A stretch of 64,000 nucleotides of DNA from Planctomycetota bacterium (lineage in GTDB: Bacteria > Planctomycetota > Phycisphaerae > UBA1845 > UTPLA1). Where the stretch lies: the NCBI GenBank assembly GCA_015654675.1, contig JAATGM010000051.1:62001-126000 (forward strand), in the 5' to 3' direction. The first letter of the stretch is position 1, and every line of letters begins with the position of its first letter. The notes under the pieces are model-generated. The model did no database searches, was not told the DNA's origin, and was given only the letters and a program-made list of their open reading frames with translations. Of the stretch, positions 44,036 through 54,154 are shown piece by piece. Made by a program: the position numbers and the translations under genes.

Positions 44036-44620
44036 ATGCTGACGAGCGACCGACCCGATACCGCGCGCCGAGCGATGCCGAGCCCATCACTATCGATCGC
44101 GAGCGCAGAGGATCTCAAGAAGCGCATTCGCGACATTCCCGACTTTCCCAAGAAGGGGATTGTCTTCAAGGATATCACGCCGTTGCTGGCTGATCCGAGC
44201 GCGCTTTCGATGGCGGTGGAGTTTCTGACGCAACCGTATCGAAATGCCGGTGTCGAACTGGTGATCGGGGCCGAGTCGCGCGGGTTTATTTTCGCGACGG
44301 CTGTGGCTCGAAATCTGTCGGCCGGATTTGTGCCGATCCGCAAGCCCGGGAAGCTGCCGAGCAAGACGCATTCGGCTTCGTATGAGCTCGAATACGGTAC
44401 GGATAGTCTGGAGATTCACCTTGATGCGATTCGGCCGGGCGCGCGGGTGCTGATGATCGACGACCTGCTGGCGACAGGTGGCACGATGGCGGCCTGCTGC
44501 GATCTGGTCGAGTCGCTGAAGGGGAATATTGTCGGGGTGGCCTTCTTGATCGAGCTCGCATTCCTGAATGGCCGGGAGAAGCTCGGGAAGTATCCGATTC
44601 ATCGCGTGATCCAGTACTAA
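44036..44620 (+). CDS. apt: Adenine phosphoribosyltransferase
   Basis: The protein is 194 residues, with AGGAG upstream of ATG 44036. It converts adenine and PRPP to AMP. The N-terminal IRDIPDFPKKGIVFKDITPLL and the PRPP loop VLMIDDLLATGGTM are diagnostic. The first 20 residues extend beyond the usual 170-180 residue enzyme; an internal ATG at MPSPSLSI could be the true start. It uses the adenine released by MtnP. Confidence 0.95.
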   Translation: MLTSDRPDTARRAMPSPSLSIASAEDLKKRIRDIPDFPKKGIVFKDITPLLADPSALSMAVEFLTQPYRNAGVELVIGAESRGFIFATAVARNLSAGFVPIRKPGKLPSKTHSASYELEYGTDSLEIHLDAIRPGARVLMIDDLLATGGTMAACCDLVESLKGNIVGVAFLIELAFLNGREKLGKYPIHRVIQY

Positions 44621-44919
44621 CGATTACGCACGGCGGAAAAACGGACGCGGGGATTTCGGCCAGCCTACTACGTTAGTCGGAGCGGCGGCGCGGACGTGTC
44701 TCGAACACAGCCCCCGAGCGGGTGCAGTCGGGCGGATTCCAGCACACGGGGTGAAATTAATAGCGATCCGCGGATTAATCGAGATTATCTGCCAGTTCGC
44801 CCCGAGGATTTGCTTGTAGCGGGGGGGCTTCCGAGATTATCCTGAACTGCATCTCGTCCACGTTCGTGGCGGGATGATGGCCGAACACCGTCGGCCGGTT
44901 TGGAAGGGAGCCGCAATTC
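44621..44919. other. Spacer before the protease gene
   Basis: This 299-base stretch has no credible gene. A GATTAATC palindrome and two GAGATTATC copies lie at 44774-44848, and a short hairpin (CCACG-TT-CGTGG) near 44860. The protease ribosome site GGGAG precedes ATG 44920 by about 9 bases. Confidence 0.5.
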
Positions 44920-47900
44920 ATGTTCAATCGCAATCGTTCCGTCACCGCTTCGATTTGCTGCTGCGCCCGGATGGCGCTGGCGACGCTGCTGGTTTCGAGC
45001 GCGGTCAGTGCCGTACAACCGCAGGCCTCGCGTATTCGATTCCGAAGCGGCGAGGTGGCGACGTCGCACAAGGCGGAGCCGGAGCTTGCGGCGGCGGGCA
45101 GTGCGGTGGTTCGGGCGGGCGGGGCGCACTTTGTCGTGCAGTTCAGCCAGCCCGTTACGGATGAAGTCCGCCAGAAGTTGAACGCGGCGGGCGTGACGCT
45201 GGACGAGTATGTGGGCGACAACGCGTACTTCGCGACGCGCGAGATGAATTTCAGCGCGACGGCGCTGTCGCGGGTCGCGACGGTGCAGGACGTGCTTCCG
45301 ATGCAGTCGGACTGGAAGCTGCATACGGCTTTCCTCCGCAATACGCTTCCGCCGTGGGCCGTGAAGCGCAATGTGGCACAACTGGGGCAGCTTTCGGAGG
45401 AGCAGCGCAAGCTCCTGAAGCCAGAGCAGCGCAATGGCACGCCGGCCGGCGAGGAGCAGGTTGCCGCATACATCATGTTTCACAAAGACGTGCCGCTGAA
45501 TCCGAATGGCGTCAATATCGCGCTTCGGCATGGGGCGGTCGTTCGATCGGTGCTGAACGGGATCAATGCGCTCGTGATCGAAATGCCGCTGGCGAATGTG
45601 CAGGTGCTGGCGGGAGAAGACGAGGTTCAGTGGATTGAGCCGCCGCTGCCGAGTCTGACGGCCGTGAATGACGGCAATCGCGCGCGGACCGGGGCGGACA
45701 TCGCCCAGGCCGCCCCTTACAACCTGAGCGGCGCCGGCGTTTCGGTGCTTGTCTACGACGGCGGGCTGATCCGAACGACGCACGTCGATTTTCAAGGCCG
45801 CGCCGTCAACGGACCCGAGCCGGCCTGCGAGACGCTGGCGGACCACTCGACGCACGTGGCCGGGACGATCGGCGGCGGAGGCGTTGCCAATCCAAACATG
45901 AAGGGAATGGCGCCGGGCGTAACGATCGTCGGGCATGCGCTCAATCAGGGCGGCGGCTGCAGTCTTTCGCAGGGCTTTCTCTATACAGATCCGGGCGACA
46001 TGCAGGCCGACTACACGGACGCCATCACGAACTTTGGCGCCGACATTGCGAATAACTCGATCGGAACCAACACAGCGCCGAACGGTTATCCGTGCGACTG
46101 GGAAGGTGACTATGGCGTGACCGATGTGCTGATTGACAGCATCGTTCGAGGCACGCCGGGCATTGCGAACGGGCAGCCGTTCCGCATCGTGTGGGCCAAC
46201 GGCAATGAGCGCAACAGCGGACGTTGCGGGACGACCTATCACACGACCGCGCCGCCGGCTTGCGCCAAGAATCATATTACGGTTGGCGCTTTGAACTCGA
46301 ATGACGACTCGGTGACCGCATTCACCAGTTGGGGCCCGGCGGATGACGGCCGAATGAAGCCCGATCTTTCGGGGCCGGGCTGCCAGGTTGGCGGCGATGG
46401 CGGCGTGACTTCGTGCTCGGCGAGCAGCGATACGTCATACACCGTGTTCTGCGGGACTTCGATGGCGTCGCCGACGGTTTGCGGATTGAGCGCGCTGCTG
46501 ATTCAGGACTTCCGCACGCAGTTTCCGTCGCGGCCTGATCCGCGTAACTCAACGTTGAAAATCCTGCTTGCGCAGACAGCGGTCGATCTGTTCAACACTG
46601 GTCCGGACTACCAGACCGGCTACGGCTCGGTTCGCATCCAGCCGGCCATCGACTTCATGCGGACGGGTAATTTCCTGGAGAACTCTGTTTCGCAGGGGCA
46701 GAGCTACAACGTGCTGGTGCTGGTGAACCCGGGCGACCCGATGATGAAGGTTACCCTGGCATGGGACGACGCCCCTGGAACGCCTAACGTGGACCCGGCG
46801 CTGGTGAACGACCTCGATCTGGTGGTGTTCGATCCGTCGAATAACCAGCGATTCCCGTGGACGCTGGATCCGGCTAATCCGGCCAATGCCGCAGTGCAGA
46901 CGCAGGCGAATCATCGGGACAACATCGAGCAGGTTGCCATTCCGAATCCGGCTCCCGGTGTGTATCGCATCGAGGTACGCGGGTTCAACGTGCCGAACGG
47001 GCCGCAGGCGTTCTCGCTGTGCGGTTCGCCGCAACTGATCAATTGCTCGCGGGCGGGCGTGATTGTGCTCGACCGACAGAAATATCCGTGTGCATCGAGC
47101 GCGACCATCCGCGTGATCGACTGCGATTTGAACCAGAACGACAATGTGATCGAGACCGTAAGCGTCAACATTTCATCCACGAGCGAGCCGGGCGGCGAGA
47201 CCGTGCTGCTGACCGAGACGGGCGCCCAGACGGCTGCGTTTGCCGGCACCATTCCGCTGAGCACGACCAACGCGGTGGGAACGCTCAAGATCGCGAACGG
47301 CGACACGATTACTGCAAAGTACGTGGACGCTGACGACGGCCAGGGACATACCAACGTGAACGTCCTGGCGACGGCGACGGTAGATTGCGTCGCACCGCTT
47401 ATTTCGAACGTTCAGACGATCAATATTGCTCCGCGGAAGGCGACGGTGACGTTCAATACGAATGAACCGGCGAACGGGACGGTTCGCTGGGGGACGAGTT
47501 GCGGGTCACTGTCGAACACCGTGGCGGGAAGCGGCCTGAATACGTCGCACAGCATGAATATCACGGGGCTCAGCCCATCGACGACCTATTACTATGCGAT
47601 CGATGCGACTGATGCGGCGGGTAACCCCGCAACCGACAACAACGGTGGATCGTGCTACTCGTTCTCGACGCCGGTCGTGCCGGACTTTTTCACTGAGATT
47701 TTCGAGTCGAACGATAATGACCTCGATAACCGGCAGATTCTGTTTACGCCGGATGCGAGCGTCAGCCGGTACAAAGCGTGCTCGTTTGCGAGCGTGGCAC
47801 TTCCGACCGATCCGACGGGCGGAACGCAGATCACGACCTGGAATGGCACGTCCGACGACGGCAACGCGCTGGTGACGCTCAGCGGCGGTGCGAGTGTGAA

Positions 47901-49311
47901 GCTCTATGGCGTGAGCTATGGCAGTTTCTATGTCACGACGAACGGCTACCTCACCTTTACCGCCGGCGAGACGGCTTACCTCGAATCGTTGGCCACACAC
48001 TTTGCGGCGCCGCGGGTTGCAGCGTTGTTTGACGATCTAACCGCCGGCGCGGGCGGTTCGGTAAGCTGGAAGCAGCTTGGCGACCGCGTGGCCGTGACCT
48101 GGCTGAACATTCCCGAATACAACACGACGAATCAGAACACGATTCAGATCGAAATGTATTTCGACGGACGGATCAGCTTGAACTATCTCTCGGTCGCCGC
48201 GACGGATGGTCTGGCTGGACTCTCCGACGGCTCGGGTCTCTCGGTCGATTTTTCGGAATCCGATTTGACAGCCCTCACGGGCGGCTGCGGTCCGCTGCCG
48301 CCTTCGGCCGCGGGCGTGAGCGACAGCGTCGCGGTGAACACGATCAAGTCCGTGACGCTGGCGGCCACTGACCCGAATGGCGACCCGATGACCTTCAAGA
48401 TCACGTCATTGCCGCCGCATGGGTCGCTTAAGGACCCGAATGGCGCAGTCATCACGAGCGTGCCTTACACGTTGCTGCTGAGCGGCAATCAGGTGTTGTA
48501 CAAGGGAGCGCTGAATTATCAGGGTACTGACGGCTTCCAGTACAAAGCGAACGACGGCACCTTCGATTCGAATACTGCAACGGTGGCAATGACAGTGGGC
48601 GGGCCGCAGCCGATCTACACGTTCCCCATGGACTCGAACCCCGGCTGGAGCGTGCAGGGGCAGTGGGCCTTTGGCGTGCCGGCGGGCGGCGGCTCGCACA
48701 ACCACGACCCGAGCGGCGGATACACCGGCACGAATGTATATGGTTTCAACCTGGCCGGTGATTACACCGACAATATGGCCGCACCACTGTACCTCACGAC
48801 CACGGCGTTCAATTGCACGGGCGTGACCGGCACGCAACTCCGGTTCCGACGGCGATTGGGCGTCGAATCCTCGCAGTACGACCATGCGACCATTGACGTC
48901 TCGACGAACGGGACGACGTGGACCAACGTCTGGAATCACTCCGGCGCGGCACTCGACGAGGCCGGCTGGTCGCTGCAACAGTACAGCCTGCTTTCGGCCG
49001 ACAATCAGCCAACGGTCTATATCCGCTGGGGCATGGGTCCGACCGACGGCTCCGTGACCTATCCGGGCTGGAACATCGACGACGTGGAAATCCTCGGGCT
49101 GACGCCGCTTTCGTGCGGTGCGGTTATTCCGGGCGACACGAACGGCGATGGAAAGGTCAATGGCGCCGACGTGCAGAGCTTCAGTCGCGTGTTCGTTGAT
49201 CCGTTCCTGGCCAGTGCGGCCGAGGGCTGTGCGGCGGACGTCAATCAGGACAACGCCCTGACGGCGGCTGACTTCCCGGCCATGGTGCAGAAGCTGCTGA
49301 CGACGCCCTGA
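44920..49311 (+). CDS. Giant secreted subtilisin-like serine protease with dockerin-like tail
   Basis: The protein is 1463 residues. A signal peptide (ALATLLVSSAVSA, cut near residue 31) is followed by a pro-region to about 245. The S8 catalytic domain has Asp280 (VLVYDGG), His309 (DHSTHVAGTIGG) and Ser514 (GTSMASPTVCG). After the catalytic domain come a P/pro-protein convertase-like beta domain (to about 700), Ig-like and FN3-like modules (one at about 825-910), a cadherin-like bridge (PPSAAGVSDSVAVN), a ConA/MAM-like lectin domain around 1230-1390 and two EF-hand loops (DTNGDGKVNGAD, DVNQDNALTAAD). It is probably a surface or secreted protein-degrading enzyme of a nutrient-foraging cell. 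Confidence 0.88.
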   Translation: MFNRNRSVTASICCCARMALATLLVSSAVSAVQPQASRIRFRSGEVATSHKAEPELAAAGSAVVRAGGAHFVVQFSQPVTDEVRQKLNAAGVTLDEYVGDNAYFATREMNFSATALSRVATVQDVLPMQSDWKLHTAFLRNTLPPWAVKRNVAQLGQLSEEQRKLLKPEQRNGTPAGEEQVAAYIMFHKDVPLNPNGVNIALRHGAVVRSVLNGINALVIEMPLANVQVLAGEDEVQWIEPPLPSLTAVNDGNRARTGADIAQAAPYNLSGAGVSVLVYDGGLIRTTHVDFQGRAVNGPEPACETLADHSTHVAGTIGGGGVANPNMKGMAPGVTIVGHALNQGGGCSLSQGFLYTDPGDMQADYTDAITNFGADIANNSIGTNTAPNGYPCDWEGDYGVTDVLIDSIVRGTPGIANGQPFRIVWANGNERNSGRCGTTYHTTAPPACAKNHITVGALNSNDDSVTAFTSWGPADDGRMKPDLSGPGCQVGGDGGVTSCSASSDTSYTVFCGTSMASPTVCGLSALLIQDFRTQFPSRPDPRNSTLKILLAQTAVDLFNTGPDYQTGYGSVRIQPAIDFMRTGNFLENSVSQGQSYNVLVLVNPGDPMMKVTLAWDDAPGTPNVDPALVNDLDLVVFDPSNNQRFPWTLDPANPANAAVQTQANHRDNIEQVAIPNPAPGVYRIEVRGFNVPNGPQAFSLCGSPQLINCSRAGVIVLDRQKYPCASSATIRVIDCDLNQNDNVIETVSVNISSTSEPGGETVLLTETGAQTAAFAGTIPLSTTNAVGTLKIANGDTITAKYVDADDGQGHTNVNVLATATVDCVAPLISNVQTINIAPRKATVTFNTNEPANGTVRWGTSCGSLSNTVAGSGLNTSHSMNITGLSPSTTYYYAIDATDAAGNPATDNNGGSCYSFSTPVVPDFFTEIFESNDNDLDNRQILFTPDASVSRYKACSFASVALPTDPTGGTQITTWNGTSDDGNALVTLSGGASVKLYGVSYGSFYVTTNGYLTFTAGETAYLESLATHFAAPRVAALFDDLTAGAGGSVSWKQLGDRVAVTWLNIPEYNTTNQNTIQIEMYFDGRISLNYLSVAATDGLAGLSDGSGLSVDFSESDLTALTGGCGPLPPSAAGVSDSVAVNTIKSVTLAATDPNGDPMTFKITSLPPHGSLKDPNGAVITSVPYTLLLSGNQVLYKGALNYQGTDGFQYKANDGTFDSNTATVAMTVGGPQPIYTFPMDSNPGWSVQGQWAFGVPAGGGSHNHDPSGGYTGTNVYGFNLAGDYTDNMAAPLYLTTTAFNCTGVTGTQLRFRRRLGVESSQYDHATIDVSTNGTTWTNVWNHSGAALDEAGWSLQQYSLLSADNQPTVYIRWGMGPTDGSVTYPGWNIDDVEILGLTPLSCGAVIPGDTNGDGKVNGADVQSFSRVFVDPFLASAAEGCAADVNQDNALTAADFPAMVQKLLTTP

Positions 49312-49332
49312 GCGGCGGCGGCGGTCGCTGAA

Positions 49333-52146
49333 TTACCAGTAAACGTGCCGCCGGAAGAGCAGTTGCTGGCGGCGCGGCAGGGCGTCGATGTCGCGGACGA
49401 GGAAGCGATTGTCGTCGACGTCCGTGAGGATTTTTCCGTTCGGGCCGAAGTCCTGTGCCTGGCTATGGGTCCAGCGCATCAGGAATCGGGCCGGGCCGCG
49501 ATCGGTCTGCACGGTAAAGTGCAGGTAGCCCTGGTTTAATTCAATCGACTCGATTGAGGTGATTTCACGGACAAAGTAGCGCCGGCGGAGGGCGTCTTCG
49601 ATCAGTCCGCGCGCGTCGGCCGGCCAGTCGGCCAGATCGCGGATGATGCCGATCTCCTGCTCGCGGCCGTCGGCGTCGGCATGGCGCAAGCTGACGTACT
49701 GCGTGGGGCGGGCGACCGGAAAGGCCCGCACGGCACTGACGCCGCCGTAGATTCGGTCATCGACGACGGTGACGTGCAGGGCGTCGTGATTGCCGAGGTG
49801 GATTCGAGAGTTTTCCGGGGTGAGCCAGCGCGTGCGGAACGTCTCGGGTGGAGCGACGCGCGGCGCGGCGGGTAGTTCGGGTGAGGGGTCGGCGACCGGT
49901 TGATCGATCGCGAGCCGATCGACGCTGACGTCGCGGGTGAGCTGGGTCTGCATTCGGACGAGCTTGGCGTAGGTGCCGGCTTTGTTCAGCAGGGTTTCGT
50001 GCGAGCCCTCCTCGATGAGCTTGCCGCGGTCAAAGACGAGGATGCGGTCGGCGTTTCGCAGGGTCGAGAGCCGGTGAGCGATGGCGATGGTGGTGCGGCC
50101 GCGCGTCAGGACGGACAGGGCGTCCTGGATGGATTTCTCGGACTCGGTGTCGACGTTGCTCGTGGCCTCGTCGAGGATGAGGATGGGCGAGTCAAACAGC
50201 AGCGCGCGAGCGATGGAGGCGCGTTGGCGCTCACCGCCGGACAGCCCCGCGCCGCGCTCTCCGACGGGCTGGTCGTAGCTGAAGGCGGTGGCCATGATGA
50301 ATTCGTGGGCGTTGGCGGCGCGGGCCGCGTCGAGCACCTCTTCGGGTGTTGACATGGGCCGGCCGTAGATCAGGTTTTCCCAGATTGTGCCGCGAAACAG
50401 GAAGGGTTCCTGCAGGACAACTCCGATCTGCCTCCGCAGGGTGTCGCGATTCAGCTCGCGGACGTCGATGCCGTCAATCGTGACGCGGCCTTCGTCGACG
50501 TCGTAGAAGCGCGAGATCAGATTGACGAGCGTGGTTTTTCCCGACCCGCTGCGACCGACGACGCCGACCATTTCACCGGGCGCGATTTCGAAGGTGACGT
50601 CGCGGAGGACGGGCTGGTGGCGGTCATGACCAAACGTCACATTTTCGAAGCGAATTCGCCCCTCGACGCGCTCTAACGAGCGGGCGTGCGCGGGATCGGT
50701 GATCTGCACGGGAGTATCGAGCAGCTCGAAGATGCGCTGACTGGCGGTCATGAAGCTCGTCAGCCAGGTGGTCAACCCGGCGAGCGTCGAGAGCGGGCTG
50801 TAGAACATCTGCAGGTAAGCAAGGTAGGCGATCAGTGAGCCGAGGGTCATCTTGTCGCCGAGCACGTCCTTGCCGCCAACATACCAGACGATCAGTCCGC
50901 CCAGACTGAAAATGAGCTGCATGGCCGCGGAAAACGTCGTGGTCGAGTATTCGACGCCGAGGCGCGAACGCCGCAGGTAGCCGCTGTTGGCCGCAAAGCG
51001 TTCAAACTCGCGGCGCTCCTGCGCGAATGCCTTCACGACGCGGATGCCGGAGAGCATTCCTGATAGAGCGCCGGCCTGTTTGCTGGTGGAATCCCAGTAG
51101 CGGTAATACTTGGGGTAAACAAATCGCCAGAAAAACCAGCTGCCGGTGACAACGAGCGGGGCGGGAATCATGGTGAGCAGGGCGAGTTTGCTGTTGAGCG
51201 TGAAGAGCATGACGCCCACGCCGACAAGTTGAAGGATTTGGAGCAGGAATCCGCCGGTGAGTTGCTGGACGAGCCCGTGCAGTGCTTCAGTGTCGTAGGC
51301 GACGCGATTGACGAGCACGCCGACCTGGTGGCGGTCGTAGTAGCCGACCGACAGCTCGTGCAGCTTTTCGACCATGCGGGCGCGGAGGTCGAACGTCATG
51401 GCGGTTCCGACACGGCTGGAGAGGCGACCCTTGAACTCATTGACGACACCGAGAACGACGCGCGTCGCGGCCAGCGACAGAACGATGACAAACAGGGTGG
51501 CCGTCAGGTTGGCGAGTGTCGGACCGGTGTGCTGGACCTGGAGCACGTTGTCGACCAGGTATTGCTGCAATTTGGGGGGGACCAGCTCGGCGGCGACGCT
51601 GACGATGAGCAGGGCCAGCATCGCCAGGGCGGAGCTGCGATAGGGCCGGACCAGCTCCCAGACGCGCGACAGAATGGCGCCGTGATTGATGCAGCGCGGG
51701 CAGACGTCGCCGACAAAGCGCAGCGTCATGCCGCAGGTTTTGCAGCGGCGGGCGTCCAGCTCGTCTTCGAGGTGAATTTCGAGTGTGCCTTCCGACTGAA
51801 GTTGCTGGAGCTTGCGCACGACGCGGCCGAAGCGATCGGCCATCGCGTTGGAGTAGCGGAGAATGTCGACCCACATCCCGTCGACCTGGGCCTGCAGAAA
51901 GCCGGAGCCGACGGCGCTATGCGAGCGGAAGCCGGAAAGCTGCGCGATGGTCCAGCGGCGAAGCAAGGCAGGCGCGGCACCATCGGAAAGGACGGAGACG
52001 TCATCGCGCGTCACGACCAGCCACTGGCGGTTGAATTCGCCGGTGAGATCGATGTCGGTCGTGGTGGAGAGCAGCACGGGCAAGCCGTTCAGGCCGCTTT
52101 GTTGGCGGAAGGATTCAATTGTCGACGGTAATGGCTCGGTCAGCAT
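49333..52146 (-). CDS. ABC exporter (permease-ATPase fusion) with zinc ribbon and DUF1854
   Basis: The protein is 937 residues, far longer than a usual half-transporter (about 600). The N-terminal 130 residues form an unrecognised domain. A four-Cys zinc ribbon follows (Cys135, 138, 149, 152; CKTCG and CPRC). Then six membrane helices, a Walker A GRSGSGKTT, signature LSGGERQR and Walker B ILILDEATSNVD. The C-terminal 130 residues end FLVRDIDALPRRQQLLFRRH, the recalled DUF1854 signature. DUF1854 is found on cyanophycin-associated ABC proteins. Export substrate unknown. Divergent from the DUF4286 gene. Confidence 0.88.
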   Translation of the reverse strand: MLTEPLPSTIESFRQQSGLNGLPVLLSTTTDIDLTGEFNRQWLVVTRDDVSVLSDGAAPALLRRWTIAQLSGFRSHSAVGSGFLQAQVDGMWVDILRYSNAMADRFGRVVRKLQQLQSEGTLEIHLEDELDARRCKTCGMTLRFVGDVCPRCINHGAILSRVWELVRPYRSSALAMLALLIVSVAAELVPPKLQQYLVDNVLQVQHTGPTLANLTATLFVIVLSLAATRVVLGVVNEFKGRLSSRVGTAMTFDLRARMVEKLHELSVGYYDRHQVGVLVNRVAYDTEALHGLVQQLTGGFLLQILQLVGVGVMLFTLNSKLALLTMIPAPLVVTGSWFFWRFVYPKYYRYWDSTSKQAGALSGMLSGIRVVKAFAQERREFERFAANSGYLRRSRLGVEYSTTTFSAAMQLIFSLGGLIVWYVGGKDVLGDKMTLGSLIAYLAYLQMFYSPLSTLAGLTTWLTSFMTASQRIFELLDTPVQITDPAHARSLERVEGRIRFENVTFGHDRHQPVLRDVTFEIAPGEMVGVVGRSGSGKTTLVNLISRFYDVDEGRVTIDGIDVRELNRDTLRRQIGVVLQEPFLFRGTIWENLIYGRPMSTPEEVLDAARAANAHEFIMATAFSYDQPVGERGAGLSGGERQRASIARALLFDSPILILDEATSNVDTESEKSIQDALSVLTRGRTTIAIAHRLSTLRNADRILVFDRGKLIEEGSHETLLNKAGTYAKLVRMQTQLTRDVSVDRLAIDQPVADPSPELPAAPRVAPPETFRTRWLTPENSRIHLGNHDALHVTVVDDRIYGGVSAVRAFPVARPTQYVSLRHADADGREQEIGIIRDLADWPADARGLIEDALRRRYFVREITSIESIELNQGYLHFTVQTDRGPARFLMRWTHSQAQDFGPNGKILTDVDDNRFLVRDIDALPRRQQLLFRRHVYW

Positions 52147-52258
52147 TGGGCCTGATTCTAGCGCGCTTGTTGTATCGCGCCGACGGGGCGGGGAATTGCG
52201 TTGCGGCGGATTCCGATTTAGAAATATGGACGGCAGGACTCGTCCGCTGGAGGGTCGT

Positions 52259-52558
52259 ATGGGCCGCGTCTATTACGAAGTGACCGCCACGATGATTGAC
52301 AGCAGCATAGCCGAGGAGTGGTCGCGCTGGATGGTTGGGGAGCACATTGACCGGGTGGTTCACGCGGGGGCGCTGAGCGGCCGGGTGGTGGCACTCGACA
52401 GCCCGGCAAACACATTCCTGGTTCAGTTCGAGTTCGAATCCCGGCAGGCGTTCGAGCACTACCAGTCGATGCATGCACCGTCGCTTCGCCAGGAGAGCGC
52501 GAAGCGGTTTGAGCCGGACCAGGTTACCTACGCGCGGCGAAGCGGGACGTATCTCTAA
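52259..52558 (+). CDS. DUF4286-family protein
   Basis: The protein is 99 residues from ATG 52259 with GGAGG 5 bases upstream; a longer ATG at 52226 lacks a good site. The fold is dimeric alpha+beta barrel-like (VYYEVTATMIDSSIAEEWSR, FLVQFEFESRQAFEHYQSM). The family is widespread; function is not established. It ends 8 bases from the convergent pepD gene. Confidence 0.8.
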   Translation: MGRVYYEVTATMIDSSIAEEWSRWMVGEHIDRVVHAGALSGRVVALDSPANTFLVQFEFESRQAFEHYQSMHAPSLRQESAKRFEPDQVTYARRSGTYL

Positions 52559-52565
52559 ACGGCGA

Positions 52566-54041
52566 CTATGCCGTGGCGAGGGCGGCCAGTACGGCCGAGA
52601 AATACTTCCAGAATTTTTCGACCGACGAAATCGAGACGCGTTCATCGGGTGAATGGGCGCCCTTGATCGTCGGACCGAATGAAATCATGTCCATACCACC
52701 GACGCGCTCGCCAATGACGCCGCACTCGAGGCCGGCGTGAATGGCGGTGACAAGCGGCTTCTTGTTGAAAAGCTTCTCGTAGATCGGCTCGCAGACTGTG
52801 AGTAGCTTCGACTTTGGATTGGGCTGCCAGCCGGGATAGCCGTCGGACGGGGCCGCCTGCCAGTCGGCGAGTCGGGCCGAGCCGGCCACCTGTTCCATGA
52901 CGGCGGTTAGGTGGGGCGCCGATGAGCTTCGCGACGAGGCGACGATTTTCAGTGTTGCGCTCGAGCCGCTGGGTTCCCACGCGACGACGGCGATGTTGTT
53001 TGAAGTCTCGACGAGGCCTTTGATGGCGCGGCTCATTCCCAGGACGCCATCGGGCAGGGAACAGATGAGATCAACGGCCTGGCGCGACTGCTCGGGGGAG
53101 AGTGCGGGGGCGGTCCTGGCGTCGGCTACCGCGATTTGAATGCCGTCATCGACATCGGCCAGCAGCTTTCGAGCTTCGCTCACGGTTGCGTCGACGAGTG
53201 CCTTGAGCTTTGGCATATCGCCGCCCGACAGCAGCAAGTTGGCCTGGGCTTCGCGCGGTATGGCGTTGTGTTTGTTGCCGCCCGCGAAGGAGATGAGCCG
53301 GAACGGAAATGTTGCCGCGCCGAGCAGGCGGGCGAGCAGCTTGTTGGCGTTTCCGCGGCATTCGTGGATATCGGCGCCGGAGTGGCCGCCGCGCAGGCCC
53401 GTGACCGTGACGCTGACGGCCTTCTCGCCCGCAGCGGCCGGCGACAGTGAAAAGGTCCGGGAGAGCGTGGTGGTTCGTCCGCCCGCGCAGCCGATGTAGA
53501 GCGTGTCATCCTCTTCGGAGTCGAGATTGATGAGTTGCCGGGCCTTGACGAGTTCCGGCGAAATTGCGGTGGCGCCGGTCAGGCCGGTTTCTTCGTCGAT
53601 GGTAAAGAGCAGTTCGAGCGGGCCGTGGCGGATGTCTTTTGAAGTTGCGGCGGCCAGCGAAGCGCAGACACCAATACCGTTGTCAGCGCCTAACGTGGTG
53701 CCGGTGGCGCGGACTTCATCGCCGTCGATCCGGATTTTAAGCGGATCTCGATTGAAGTCGAAATCGACGTCGGCGTTTTTCTCGCAGACCATGTCGAGGT
53801 GCGACTGGAGGCAGAGCGGGCGGGCCTTCTCGCAGCCGGGCGAGGCGGGTACGTCGATGACGATGTTGCCTACGGCGTCGCTGCGGTGCTTCCAACCGTG
53901 TTGCTTGGCGGTGTTGAGCACCCACTCGCGGACCTTGCCTTCCTGTTTGCTGGGTCGCGGCAGGGCGGTCAGCTCGCCAAAGAATCTCCACAGGTCGGTG
54001 GGCTGCAGTTTCGATAGTGTCTCTACGGCGGTCGCGGGCAT
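52566..54041 (-). CDS. pepD: Aminoacyl-histidine dipeptidase (M20C)
   Basis: The protein is 491 residues from ATG 54041 with GGAGG 6 bases upstream. It hydrolyses Xaa-His and other dipeptides using two zinc ions. M20 landmarks: LCLQSHLDMVCEK (first metal His/Asp), LGADNGIGV, FTIDEETGLTGA (catalytic Glu and metal Glu), LINLDSEE and the distal VTAIHAGLECGVI with His. Length matches PepD (about 485). Cytoplasmic. Divergent from the HdeD-like gene. Confidence 0.92.
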   Translation of the reverse strand: MPATAVETLSKLQPTDLWRFFGELTALPRPSKQEGKVREWVLNTAKQHGWKHRSDAVGNIVIDVPASPGCEKARPLCLQSHLDMVCEKNADVDFDFNRDPLKIRIDGDEVRATGTTLGADNGIGVCASLAAATSKDIRHGPLELLFTIDEETGLTGATAISPELVKARQLINLDSEEDDTLYIGCAGGRTTTLSRTFSLSPAAAGEKAVSVTVTGLRGGHSGADIHECRGNANKLLARLLGAATFPFRLISFAGGNKHNAIPREAQANLLLSGGDMPKLKALVDATVSEARKLLADVDDGIQIAVADARTAPALSPEQSRQAVDLICSLPDGVLGMSRAIKGLVETSNNIAVVAWEPSGSSATLKIVASSRSSSAPHLTAVMEQVAGSARLADWQAAPSDGYPGWQPNPKSKLLTVCEPIYEKLFNKKPLVTAIHAGLECGVIGERVGGMDMISFGPTIKGAHSPDERVSISSVEKFWKYFSAVLAALATA

Positions 54042-54154
54042 GGGACGCCTCCTTCCGGGTTGGATTATGCACGGCGAATAGCCGTTTGATCAATGCGTTT
54101 GCCGACCGGAGCGGCCGGCCGTATGCTTCGCCCGCCTTTCTCAAGGAGAACTTC

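Noticed and set aside
52432-52441. tRNA T-loop-like GTTCGAATCC
   Set aside because: It lies inside the DUF4286 coding frame and no cloverleaf surrounds it.
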